Source of the DNA: Struthidea cinerea
Taxonomy: Eukaryota > Chordata > Aves > Passeriformes > Corcoracidae
Direction: 5' to 3'
Length of the DNA: 64,000 nt
Assembly: GCA_013397865.1 (NCBI GenBank)
Contig: VZTI01002790.1
Location: 1,090,212-1,154,211 of the forward strand
The translations under genes and the position numbers were made by a program. Position 1 is the stretch's first letter, and each line of letters starts with the position of its first letter. Positions 13,401 through 23,990 of the stretch are shown here, one piece after another. The notes below the pieces were generated by a model. The model searched no databases, was not told the DNA's origin, and saw nothing but the letters and a program-made list of their open reading frames with translations.

Positions 13401-16400
13401 AAACCCAGTTATTTCTTGGCTCATCCTTTCATTAGTTATAATCCCCTTGCATATATTACTCATAAAATAATATGAATTCATATTTTCAGTAAGAAAATAT
13501 ATATTGGTGGCCTTTTTTTAATCATCCTCAAATCAATCCTATTTTCCCACCACTCATTAAACCAAGGTGCGTTTGTTTGTTTGGGTTTTTTAATTTATTT
13601 TCCACTATGGCTCATTTAGGCTCATTTAATTTCATTTTGTATAACCTGGTATGTATGGAGCAGAACAAAGAAAGTACTTGAGTCTATTTATATGCAATTA
13701 AACAGAAGTGATATATCCATGTCTTTTATAGATGGCTTTAATTTTCACCGTACCACACTAAAATGTTTTGCAAAAGCAAAGTATATTTTCCCTGAATGAA
13801 AATTTAAACTGACAAAGCATCGACATAGCAGGTGGGCGTCATTATTACTTTTCACCACATACCAGCTCTTCGGAACCTATTAGAGGTGGTACACACAAGT
13901 ATTGAGCTCATCAGCAGTTAGAGTGATCTGTATACAGATATATAGCAAAAAATTTAAATAAACTCGAGACCCCATGCTTTGCAATGGTGTAACTAAACTC
14001 TTGGGGCTGCCACAGTTTGGTACAAACTGGCCCCACAGCTGAGGTCCCACTCCACCACCGTGTGTCTGGTATGAATTTAGGTAAGTCATTTTTACTCTCT
14101 GCCTATTTTGTGTAGAGTAAAATGAGACCTGTAAGAGTCTCTAAAAATTCTCCAATATGCAGGAAAAAGATTATTTGCCTTTATGATTTTTTGGGAATCT
14201 GTCTGACCAGATGACCTTCCTTAGCTATTTCTGCATCAAACATGGCTTCTGACTGAATCAGATGGCTTAAGTGACAGTGAATTCATCATGTCCCATGATC
14301 AATTTTTCCAAAATTTAAATACAAAGCTGAGCCTTATTTTAATCTACAGCTAACTCGAACCCATTCTACAATATTAAAATTCTATTTCCTACTACAAAAA
14401 TAATCTTTGCATAGGGTGCTGATTATCATAATCTAGTAATTACTTTAATATTACACCCACTACAAAAATTTCTACTTTGGAAATACACTTTAGAGAGACT
14501 GAGTCTCTCTGAGCACTAAATGTGAGACAGGGCATCTTTCAAAATTCAAATTATTCTCCAGTTGCTTTCAGTTCTTGGGCCTCTTATGTGGGACATTCAG
14601 TTTGGGGACTTTGATTTCTTCAAGAGAAGGAAGAAGCCTTCCAGATGCAAACAGTATTTTCTCTAATCTAGACAGAATTATTTTTTAATCTGCCCAATGC
14701 CTTTAAATAAAAACTACCCTTTCCAAGTCACTTTTGCTTGCTGCTGAAGAAATACAAAGGGCATTAGGGCTATCAGGAGACCAATCTCTATTTAATTTAT
14801 TTATTTTCCATGTTTTAAACTTTTCTTTCTTGCGCTTTGATTGCCTGTGACCCTTCTAGGTTGATCTATCATCCTCAAGGATTTATAGTTTATTGTTGGT
14901 AATCCCAGGCCAGGTTCTCTCCATTTCCATTCTCTGAATAAAATTCCCGACAACTTTTGGTTAGCTCCTCTCTTTTTTTCCTTTATCCCGCCTTGTCTTC
15001 CCACCACGCTCACATCCCATCTGCTCCCTTAGCACTGCCAACATCTCCCCAGTGATGCCAGTCTAGCTGGAATTGCAATGCTAAAAAAGTCTCTGTCTCT
15101 GGAAAATATCACTTCCAGCTACACAAATAGCTACTTATCTGCTTGCTCTCTTTGTCTAGATGCTGAGGATGAAAGTAACCAACCAGATTTCTGCAGGAGC
15201 CAGAGAGATTTCTCTCCTCACTAAACTTATGTCCAGTACTCTTTTTTTTGGCACGGAGTTAGTATGAAGGTTGGATATAGCAGTGCCCTGATCTGAGTCT
15301 TTAGATGTCCTTTTTGTTACATTTAGTTAAATTATGTCAAGGAAGGGAGGCAATATGGAATAAAAATGCCCTGAAGATGTCCCTTACCTCATGATCCTGC
15401 TTTGTTAGGCTCTCAGGTCCAGGGAAGGATGCAGAGGTTCATATGAAGAGAACGTAAGGGCAGTGGTTTGCCAAGATAACCAACAATTCTAGGGAGTTAA
15501 GGTCTGCTGCTTTGCCACAAACCTGGCTTTTCTACCAGGAGCTTTGTCACTCCATGAAGGCACCAGCTAATTACCTCAGCATTTTGTCTCTCTGCATGGA
15601 GAATTAATTCTGCAGGCCTAGGCTCTTCCAAGGTTGTAGCTCCTGAGAAAAGAACAGGAAACAAGCACACATTTTTAAGATACTAAAGGGAAATAACTTA
15701 CATGACTGCTTTTAGGGGAAGAAAAGAAAAACTCCTGTCAACTGTAAGCAGTTCAACATCTGATGAAGGAAACACTGATTTCTTTCTGGCATGGTTTCCT
15801 GCATGACAGAGAAAATATTTGATGCTAACTGCCTTAAATATAGCCAGGGCTGGAGAAAGCAGCTTATTTTAAGAAAAAAGTATTCTACAATGTTTGATGC
15901 AGTGGCTACAGTACTCTGAAACAAAAGAGATCGTGATTACTTTTTCCTAATAGACTTTTTTTTTTGGCCCAAATCTTTTCAATTAAGTCCCCAAGGACAG
16001 GAGCACTGTGCCAGTGTCACTACCTGGCTGACAGCAAAAGCCATAGGCTACTTCAGGATTTCAGTTTTCCCTAAAAACGCATGAAGGGAGTTAATGGTCT
16101 TGGTTGGGGAGTCATAAAATGTAACTCTCTGATATGAAATGGTTTATGGTGGCCAAGAAGATCTATTTGTACTTTACCAATAGAAATATAGCTGAAGTTA
16201 TTCCGTGTCCATGGGCTTTTTCCCCCAGCTGGATGCAATTGGGAGTTTTCTTTTTCCATTAAGCTGGGAAACTGTTCTTGAAAAGCAAGAGTAAGTTTCT
16301 GCTTCTGTAACTTACAAAATATGAGTAAGGCAGGTGCCCCCCTTAAAAGGAGAATACAAACAGATGAAGTACATGTAAAAATATTACTGATATACTAAAT

Positions 16401-17402
16401 CTGTCAGTTTTCTCACACAAAATTAAAAAAAAAATCCATGAACACTCTCCTGAAAATACAGATCATCATGCATTATCTGGCCAAGAAAAAAAATAGCGCT
16501 TTGAGTCCATCTTACTGAACAAGCTGGGAACAAGCCTTTAAATTGAAATAATAAATGCAACTGCACCCAGTCACTTTATTAGCAAGCAGAATATGATCCT
16601 AATCTTTCAAAATGTCAAATAAAACCCAAAAGCAAAAAACCAAAGACTACTACAAGATAAATGCACACGACTGTTGTGTTGCTATGTGTAGTTTATCAGC
16701 TGCAGCCTTCCCTGGGAGTGCAGCGGGGCTTCCTAGGGCAGGATAGCCATTCTGTCCTCCCACAGTCCATTCTGGATGGCCCCACACTCTTGCTCCTGCT
16801 AGCTGTCAGCCCTGCAACCCAGTGATTAGCAAAGGAGGTGAAAAAGGTCTCTCCATAGGGGTATTAGAAGATGTTTAATCCTTGCATCTGGTCCATCCAG
16901 TCCTCAGAAGCAGAGAGCCACGTGGCCCCAGTGCAGAGGGGTTTTGTCAGGTTGCAGGGCGGTACATGGGCAGAGTTGGGGTACAGGAACCAACAGGGAG
17001 AACCCGGGGGAGTGGCCAGGACTGGGGCGAGGGAAAAGATGGGGGAACAACGTAAACCAAACCCCACACATGAGTAGCTGTTCTGAAGGGAGTAAAAGAC
17101 AATGTGACTCTTAAACTTTAAAGGATGTTTCTGAGATTTCTGTGGTGGCATACAGATAAGTTCAATGAAAGAGATTTCAGCAAAGATGGTAAGATCTTGT
17201 GCCAGCTAATGGAGAGAACTGTTCCCTTACAACTCAATGAATTGTGCTACACATTTTGTGCATCAGCAAAACCCATCACATCAGGATTTAGAGGCATATG
17301 ATCGCATCTGAATCTAAAGATCAGCTGCAAGGGCAGGCAATTCAATGCTCCTGCTGCTGCTAAGCAAAGCTTGATACCTCATGTGGGAACCACTCTGCAA
17401 AT

Positions 17403-17430
17403 GAAGGAATCCAAAAGAAGGAATCCAAAA
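17403..17430. repeat. Perfect 14-bp tandem duplication
   Basis: The unit GAAGGAATCCAAAA occurs twice head to tail with no mismatch, in TYR intron 3. It is probably a recent replication-slippage duplication. Confidence 0.9.
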
Positions 17431-18508
17431 GTACATATGTTCATTTCCATGGAAATTTTTTTGCATTTGCATTCTGCTTGAAAGATTACTAGCCTAAGGA
17501 TTCTTACTGAAAGCTCTTATGCAACAGCAACACTTAACTCCATGCAGAGAGGATGCTGCATTTCAGGGCATGTCTTGCAAAGCTATTTCAGGCAAATGAT
17601 GACTTTTAGCTCTGAACTTTGTGTTCATCAGCCCTCCGGATTGTGACTGCTCAGCATTTTCTAAAACCAGGGAGTACCTCAGATTGAGCATTCCAAAGTT
17701 AGGGTACAGATCATCACCAGACTTTAAAAACCTGATACAAGTCCTATCTCTGCCTTCTTAAAATATTACCATATTCCCACAACCAGAGTTCCTCTGTACC
17801 TCTAACAACCTTGTGCTGCAGAAAAGAGCTATCTCAGCTCCCATCTACAACTGCTAGGAAAATAAGGCAGTAATACTCAGGGTACTTTACACAAGACATG
17901 AGTAAAAGACAGGCAGGGAAAAGATTGGAGTACAGCACTCCCCCACATCCCACCTCTCCTCAAGCTAAATTACTCCTTTATATTCTATGTCTTTTTTTAG
18001 TAATTACTGAATTTCTTCATGCTGTTCTCCAAAGATTACAGAGATTCTGTTCAAACTTTCTTGAGATAACTCCAGCTGAAGTCTTCATATTGTTTAAATT
18101 TATCCATCTGAAATCTTCAACTAAGCGTTATTATTCAGATAAGAGTTTTTCCAGACAGGGTTGATGAAATTAACTGAGGAAGAAAGACACAAATAAAGAT
18201 TTTAATTAAAATTAATACCTGCATTGTAAAGGGTAGACAAGGTGTATGATCACACTCATGTTTTCATTTATTAGCGTTTTTGATCCTAAAAAGAGAATCA
18301 AGATTTTGGCCCTACCTCTATTTTGATGAGTGTGAGAGGGCTTTAATTTGGTGGGCTATGCCTAGTGTTTCTCAACATTTCTGCCCAAAAATAAGAGGTA
18401 GAAATCTACTGGCAGAATACTAGCAGATAATCTGCAGAGATCCTGATACCCCTGAGCACCTGCATTTAGGGACTGTATTTCTGAGATAACCTGAGTCCCT
18501 GAACAGCT

Positions 18509-18531
18509 GGGCGGGAATGGGGGGCAGGGGG
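18509..18531 (+). other. G-quadruplex-forming motif
   Basis: Four G runs (3, 3, 6 and 5 bases) are separated by loops of 1, 3 and 2 bases. This fits the classic quadruplex pattern with short, stable loops. It lies on the TYR coding strand inside intron 3, so it would also be present in the pre-mRNA. Folding is inferred from the pattern only. Confidence 0.6.
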
Positions 18532-19960
18532 AGGAAGTTCATGTCCTCCCGTCAGTGGCCAGTGTTGGGGAGGAGCAACTGTTGAGCTAAGATCTCCATT
18601 AAAGCACAATTTACAGCTCTCTTTAGACCATTTCTATCCCTTATAACTGATAAATGAATCCAGTGATCCCTCCCTGAGCCTGATGTTGATAATTACCTCC
18701 CACCTGTATCTTCTGATTTAGTATGGAGTCCTCTTTCTTCATGCACAAGATACCTGCATCTGCTTGCCCTGCAGCATTTTGCCACCTTCCCTATTCCAAC
18801 CTGGCACACTCAGGTGAATAAACACAACGGGATCAGAGAAAGGATTTGAGGATTGAAAGAAAGTGAAGAGTTGAACAGAAAAAGCTCAAAGGGAGGAAAA
18901 CTGAGAATGTCTTGGAAGGTTCCTCACCGTGCTTTCCAAACACATCCAGTAGTTGACTTGAAAATGTCAATATAAACTCTTCCCCTACTGCAGCCTTTAA
19001 GCTTTCTGCCTCCAAGTTAAAGAGCAGACACACAGCCCTGTGGTGACAGAAAGCTAATGGAAGACATTTTGGAAGAGAAATATGGAATGGAGCAGCTGAG
19101 GCTGGAGGTGTGGGGAACAGCTTCCATTGGGTTTACACGGCAAGGTTTTGGTAGTTAGGGGGCTACAGGGTTGGATTCTGTCAGAAGGTGTCAGAAAGTT
19201 TCTGTTCCTATGTTAGTTGGAACTTGTTCCAGCTGTCTGCAAGACAGACCTGCCACTGGCAGCACCTCTGGGATAACATATATAAGAAGAGGTAAAATAA
19301 AGCTGCACAACAGCAGCTGGGAGAGAGGAGTGTGTTAAACAACAGTGCAGACTCTAAGGTCAGTGAAGAAGCTCCAGCTGGAGAAAGACACTTTACTGAG
19401 AGCTGACCTGCTTTGTCAAGATTTTGGGCTCATATAGCTTATCCCTTCTTCCTCAGATGTTTCCACTCCTTTGGTGATGTCCAGAGGATCATGGTGTAAC
19501 CATACTTTATTGCAGGTGTGAAAACCCTTGCTAAGAAATTAGAGGAAGGGGAACAGGACAGAGCAGCTAGAAACAAGACCATTCACAACCAGCTGCAAAT
19601 GTTTCTGAGAGCGAGGAGGAAGGACTAAGGTCTTTAATCGATTTCTCTCTATCTCTCACAACCACAAGAATTGCTGAGCACAGAGAGAGAGTGATTTACA
19701 TTTAAGGAATTTAAAAGCACATTCAGACTCTTTGCAGCACCATCGGCATTTGCTTTTTGTAGGCTTGCATAGGAACTCAGCAGTGAAGTGGATAAGCCCA
19801 AGTTTGGAAATTTGGAAAGCATTGCACACACATAAACACAAGACATTGCATGCAACTCTGTCTCCGGGATTTTTTTAAAAAAGCAACACTTTCTTTTAAT
19901 CTTCAAGAAGAAAATTTCTGCTAATCGCCATCATTAATTAACATGCTTTTTCTTCCACAG

Positions 19961-20142
19961 CATTTTTGAACGATGGTTAAGAAGACATAGGCCCATGCTA
20001 GAAGTTTACCCCGCAGCCAATGCACCAATTGGGCACAATCGAGAAAATTACATGGTCCCCTTCATCCCTCTTTACAGAAATGGAGAATTTTTTAAACCCT
20101 CAAGAGAGCTGGGGTATGACTATGCATATCTGCAAGAACCAG
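19961..20142 (+). CDS. TYR: Tyrosinase exon 4
   Basis: This exon continues the lumenal domain after the CuB site. It is 182 bp, the size I know for human TYR exon 4, with a CCACAG acceptor and a GTAATG donor. With AG from exon 3 the first codon is AGC (Ser); it then reads IFERWLRRHRP and PIGHNRENYMVPFIPLYRNG, and ends ELGYDYAYLQEP. These are strongly conserved vertebrate tyrosinase segments. The exon ends with a single G that joins CC of exon 5 to give Ala. There is no stop or indel. The open frame runs on past the donor for about 35 bases into intron 4, but a good donor and the downstream exon show that this extension is not used. Confidence 0.97.
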
Positions 20143-20409
20143 GTAATGTTATAATTTTGGGTAAATGTAAAAGGTGAAACGTAAAATTTGTTGCCTACAA
20201 CCTGGAATATGTCTGTCATATGAGAAGATAAAAAGTCCTTCTATTCCAGATTTTTTCCTGAATGTAGTCCCAAATTTTACCTGCTTGTTTTCACATTTCT
20301 GGTCTGATAAACATATCTGACATGATACTGTTACAAAAGATCCTACTGATATCAGTGCCATCCATCCTCGGCTACCAATAGCAGAATCTGACCCAAATGG
20401 TCAGCTAGT

Positions 20410-21115
20410 GATCAGAACTGGGGAGAAAAAGTGCTGGACTTCAAGACTGTCATTATGGAGAAGATTGTTCTGGGAGCCATTAAAAAACACCTGGAGGACA
20501 CTGTAATCATAGATCACAGCCAGCATGGCTTCATTCAGGAGAAGTCCTGCTTCTTGAACCTGATTTCCTTTTATGACAAGGAAACTCACCTCGCTGGTCA
20601 AGGGAAGGCTGTTGATGTTATCTTTCTGGATTTCAGTAAAGCTTTGGATACTGTCTCTCACAGGACCCTTCTGGACATAATGCCCAGCACACAGCTGGAT
20701 AAACACACCATGTGATGGGTGAGCAACTGGCTCACAGGCCAGGCACAAAGGGTTATAGTGAGGGGCGACATCAGACTGGGGACCTGTCACTAGTGGGGTT
20801 CTTCAGGGCTCCATCCTCAGTCCTGTGCTCTTCAACATCTTCATAAATGACTTGGACGCAGAACTGGAAGGGATCCTGAGCAAGTCTGGAGACAATACGA
20901 AACTGGGAGGAGCTGTTGACTCCCTCAAAGGCAGGGAGGCCCTGCAGAGAGACCTTGACAAATTAGAGGACTGGGCAGTCACCAACCATATGAAGTTCAA
21001 CAAGGGGAAGTGTCAGATTCTGCACCTGACATGAGGCAATCCTGGATGTACGGACAGACTGGGGAATGAGATACAGAAAAGACCTAGTCCAGGTGCTGAA
21101 ATATAAGCTCTTGAA
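20410..21115 (+). mobile_element. CR1 LINE ORF2 reverse-transcriptase relic
   Basis: This is a decayed internal piece of CR1 ORF2, the reverse transcriptase of a non-LTR retrotransposon. The first part reads HSQHGFIQEKSCFLNLISFY and then AVDVIFLDFSKALDTVSHRT, which is the conserved LDFSKAFDTVSH motif with one change. A TGA at 20713-20715 interrupts the frame where family members usually have CGA, so it is a likely CpG-decay stop. After it, the matching sequence continues in another frame: LFNIFINDLDAELEGILSKS, DNTKLGGAVDSL, and KFNKGKCQILHL. The catalytic FADD box is replaced by Ser-Gly-Asp-Asn at 20885-20896. The copy lacks both ends of ORF2 and the 3' tail, so it is long dead. Confidence 0.92.
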
Positions 21116-21429
21116 ACAGCCAGATCAAGACCAGAAATAAGTACACTTTTTTTTTAATGAAAGACATTAGTTTCCTAAACTCATATTTTTGCTAGAATTG
21201 TATGACTCAGACAAAGTGCCAAATACCACGACTTTCAGGAATTGTGAATCCTGAAGTGGTACTTCAAGAGGAAGGAAATGGTAAAATACTTACCATTCAA
21301 CCATTAATTTCTGTTGCCTCTTGGACTCTTGACTTTTCCCAGGGGAGTACATACTCCTCAGAAAAAGAAAATCTTATTAAATTCTGCCCATGTATTTAAC
21401 ACAGAGGTAAGGAAAGTAGTTTCTTAATT

Positions 21430-21965
21430 ATTCTGAAAGATCGACACAACAAATGAAATTCAACCTGCAGTAATGACGCATGGGCAAGGACCTTGCTTAA
21501 CAGGTGGAAGAATGCAAAGCCGTTTATTGAGCAGTCAGAATTCCCTAAATACCAGCACCCAACAGGATATAATATCGTATAAACAGGAAAGATGTTCACC
21601 ACAGTGTCTCCCAAGCACCTGGGGTATTACACAGATTTTACCTATTATGGTAACAGGTAAACAATACCCTATAAGGCCACAAACTACAATTAACACTTCT
21701 CATAGGCCCAGTCTGTCCATAAACACACAAACTTCTCTCAGTCTGTCTCCGGTGAGCTGGATGCACTCCCAGGGTCACCTCCGGGCCCAGGAAAGAGGCC
21801 CTCTCTCTTATCCTCAGGGCCTATCTCTCTTCCATAGTGCACCCCAACACAACCTTGTTCAAAAAGCCCAGATAATCCTCAGATGTTGCTCAACCCCTTG
21901 TTAATCTTGCTGAAAAGAAGCGATCTTAAGCTATTTCTTATCTGAAGAGAAGAACTGGTTACAAA
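21430..21965 (-). mobile_element. Antisense LTR-like segment (possible solo LTR)
   Basis: Read on the - strand, this non-coding segment looks like a retroviral long terminal repeat. It could start with TGTAACC (near 21963). It has a TATA-like ATACGATATTATATCC (about 21567-21582) and then an AATAAA signal at 21523-21528 in the context CTCAATAAACGGCTTTGC, a common R-region pattern in avian LTRs. I see no gag, pol or env remnant next to it, so a solo LTR is the natural reading. I could not find matching target-site duplications, so both ends are approximate. A 143-residue open frame on the + strand inside it has no retroviral motif and is probably chance. Confidence 0.5.
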
Positions 21966-22319
21966 TGGAAAGTGGTTGGACTCTCAAAATACAGATACAG
22001 ATTTTCTCACCACTCTAGTGTTTAAATACAGACTTTTCTTCAGAGAGGAATGCTAGATTCCTGTGTACTCAAGGAATAAGAGAAAGTCTGTGATTGGCAG
22101 ACAGGAAGTACTGAACAAATAGGAAAAATTTACAAAAGAAAAAAAAAGTCAGTAGCAAAGATCTGGGTTGTCCAGCAAAGGCAGCATTTCTGCAGATCTT
22201 CCAGATGAAGAAGAGGAGGCAAGGCAGAGGAAGAGAACAAGACAGAATGAGGAATGAGCACACAAAATCTGGCCCCATCCTACGTTCAAGACCTGGCTTG
22301 TTTGCTTTTAAAGAAAGTA

Positions 22320-22411
22320 GTTTAGGGGTGATTTTGGTGGTGCTGGCTAGACAGTTGAACTAGATGGTCTTGGAGGTCTCTTCCAATCTTGATGATTCTG
22401 TGAGTCTGTGA
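22320..22411 (+). mobile_element. CR1 LINE 3' tail fragment
   Basis: A short 3' terminal CR1 piece. It shows the typical order GTGGTGCTGG, GAACTAGATGGTCTTGGAGG, TCTCTTCCAATCTTGATGAT, then TCTGTGAGTCTGTGAA close to the ATTCTATGATTCT-type end. It is non-coding and 5'-truncated. Confidence 0.85.
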
Positions 22412-23061
22412 AGAGCAGCAGTTCTGAGTTACAGTACCAGCAGCTTAGAAGAGATAAAGAAGGACTACACAGAGCATGATGAGGCTGGTTACAAGAAATA
22501 AAACTTGGAAAGAATCCAATGACAAAATGGCATTTTAATGCTAAATTAAATTGTTGTTGTGTCCCTGAGGAAAAATTGAGCTTGGAGCTCTGCTTTCCAC
22601 TGCAGAGCAAATCAGTGTGTAAGAGTATGTAATTTTAATTGCAGCTTCATTTATTTTTATATGTATGACAGTGCTGAAGCAGAAGTGGTCGCAAACAGTG
22701 TGTAAGGAAATCCATCCCTCAGGAATCCAAGGCACGTGTCAGAGTGTAGTTATTAAGGAGCTGCTCTGAGCAGAATTTGGAGCAGACACCCAGCCTTCCC
22801 TGACATGAGAACTGTGAGCTGTAAAATGACCACAACCCACACGGCTGCCTGAAAACAAACATGAGATTTGGAAGACTAATGGCACCACCTAACAGTAGCT
22901 GTCAAAACAAGTTGCTCTGTCAAGAGCTGTTCCAAGAGCTTATATTTCAGCACCCGGACTAAGTCTCTTCTGTATTTTTTTCTTTCTTTCAGAAATGAAA
23001 ACAGATAAATTTACAGTCTTGACTTTTTCCCAGAAAATCTCCCTCTCCCAGTGGGATGAGT

Positions 23062-23260
23062 TTTATAGAATTACAGAATTATTTAGATTGGAAAAGACCT
23101 CTAAGATCATGAAGTCCAACCATAAAACCAGCACTGTCAAGCCCACTACTAAACCATTTCCCTACCATCACATCTACATGATTTTTGAACGCTTCCAGGG
23201 ATGGCGACTACCACTTCCCTGGGCTGCCTGTTCCAGTGCCTGGCAATCCTTTCCATTAAA
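23062..23260 (-). mobile_element. CR1 LINE 3' UTR and tail, antisense
   Basis: Read on the - strand this is the CR1 3' end. It includes CACTGGAACAGGCAGCCCAG, GGAAGTGGTAGTCGCCATCC, GGTTTTATGGTTGGACTTCA and GATCTTAGAGGTCTTTTCCA, and ends in AATTCTGTAATTCTATAA. It lies just downstream, on the same strand, of the ORF1 relic at 23523-23990, so the two may be one element that lost ORF2. Confidence 0.9.
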
Positions 23261-23522
23261 AAAGACTTTCCAAGCTGTAATAATGAGGAGACTGATGAAA
23301 TCTGTGGGAGCTGTGAACTTTTCACCACTACAAAAACAAGTAACGATACCTTAAAACTGACTGAGGGACTTCATAACGTGAATCTTTCCTAGCTCGTCTT
23401 GTGTGGAAGTCTCACTGGCATTTCCTTTGAACATCCAGAGGGACACAACCAGTGAGACACAAACACACCAAAAATGGCAGAAACCAATTATCCCCCTCCC
23501 CCTTAAGCCTAGTTTAAAGACC
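23261..23522 (-). other. Spacer between CR1 3' tail and CR1 ORF1 relic
   Basis: I could not firmly assign this stretch. On the - strand it follows the end of the ORF1 relic and could be the ORF1-ORF2 linker of the same CR1, fused to the 3' tail by an internal deletion near 23261-23350. It contains no reverse-transcriptase motif. Confidence 0.45.
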
Positions 23523-23990
23523 TCGCTATCAGCCCTGCTAATTCTTGGGCCATGATCCTTTTCCTTCTCTGAGTCAGGTGTACCCCATCCAACATGAGCA
23601 GGCCTGGTTCCATGTAAGTGACCCTGTGGACAAAAACCCCAAAATTCCACCTATGGCATCAGCCTCTTGGCCATGTATTGATCTGTTGAGTTTTCGTATT
23701 CCTTTCAGTATTTTCCCCCAGTATGGAAGGAATCAAGGAGAACACTACCTGCACACCTACTCCTTTAACCAAATGCGCCAGTGCCCTGAAGTCCCTTTAG
23801 ACTACCCTGGGACTTCTTCCTTCAATCTCATCCCTACCCACCCGGAATACTAATAGAGGATAGTCAGAAGTCCACACCAAATCAGGCCGTTTCCTGGCTA
23901 CATCCCTTACCCAGGCCCAGGGAGGCAGCATCTTTTCAGAGCACAGTGCATGTAACAGTGTACTCTCCAAAGTACCATGATCCAAGCAGA
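23523..23990 (-). pseudogene. CR1 ORF1 esterase-like domain relic
   Basis: Read on the - strand with frame changes, this matches the C-terminal part of CR1 ORF1, which in this LINE group carries an SGNH-type esterase-like domain. Visible pieces in order are RCCLPG, WVRDVARKRPDLV, TSDYPLLVFRVGRDEIEGRS, DFRALAHLVKGVGVQVVFS and LMLDGVHLTQRRKRI, ending in AQELAGLIARSLN. The DGVH (codons at 23578-23589) is the D-x-x-H block that supplies catalytic Asp and His in SGNH hydrolases. A stop falls near the middle (after RSPRVV) and there are at least two frameshifts. I could not identify the GDS nucleophile block. The family match is from memory; the frames were read directly. Confidence 0.8.

Larger units (their letters stand above)
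1530..19960 (+). other. TYR: TYR intron 3 (18.4 kb)
   Basis: The intron runs from GTAAGT at 1530 to a pyrimidine-rich acceptor ending CCACAG at 19960. It is mostly unique AT-rich sequence. I see a TA-rich block with an imperfect hairpin (2659-2790), a CR1 3' tail (10195-10487), short CA, TGCA and GATA-like patches (11220-11550), G-rich tracts (16959-17047 and 18509-18531) and a 14-bp tandem duplication (17403-17430). The open frames in it are short, show no family motif and lack splice context. I see no exon or RNA gene. Confidence 0.85.

Noticed and set aside
20401..20790. 129-residue open frame on the - strand
   Set aside because: It is the antisense of the CR1 reverse-transcriptase relic.
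21473..21904. 143-residue open frame on the + strand
   Set aside because: It lies inside the antisense LTR-like segment and shows no gag, pol or env motif.
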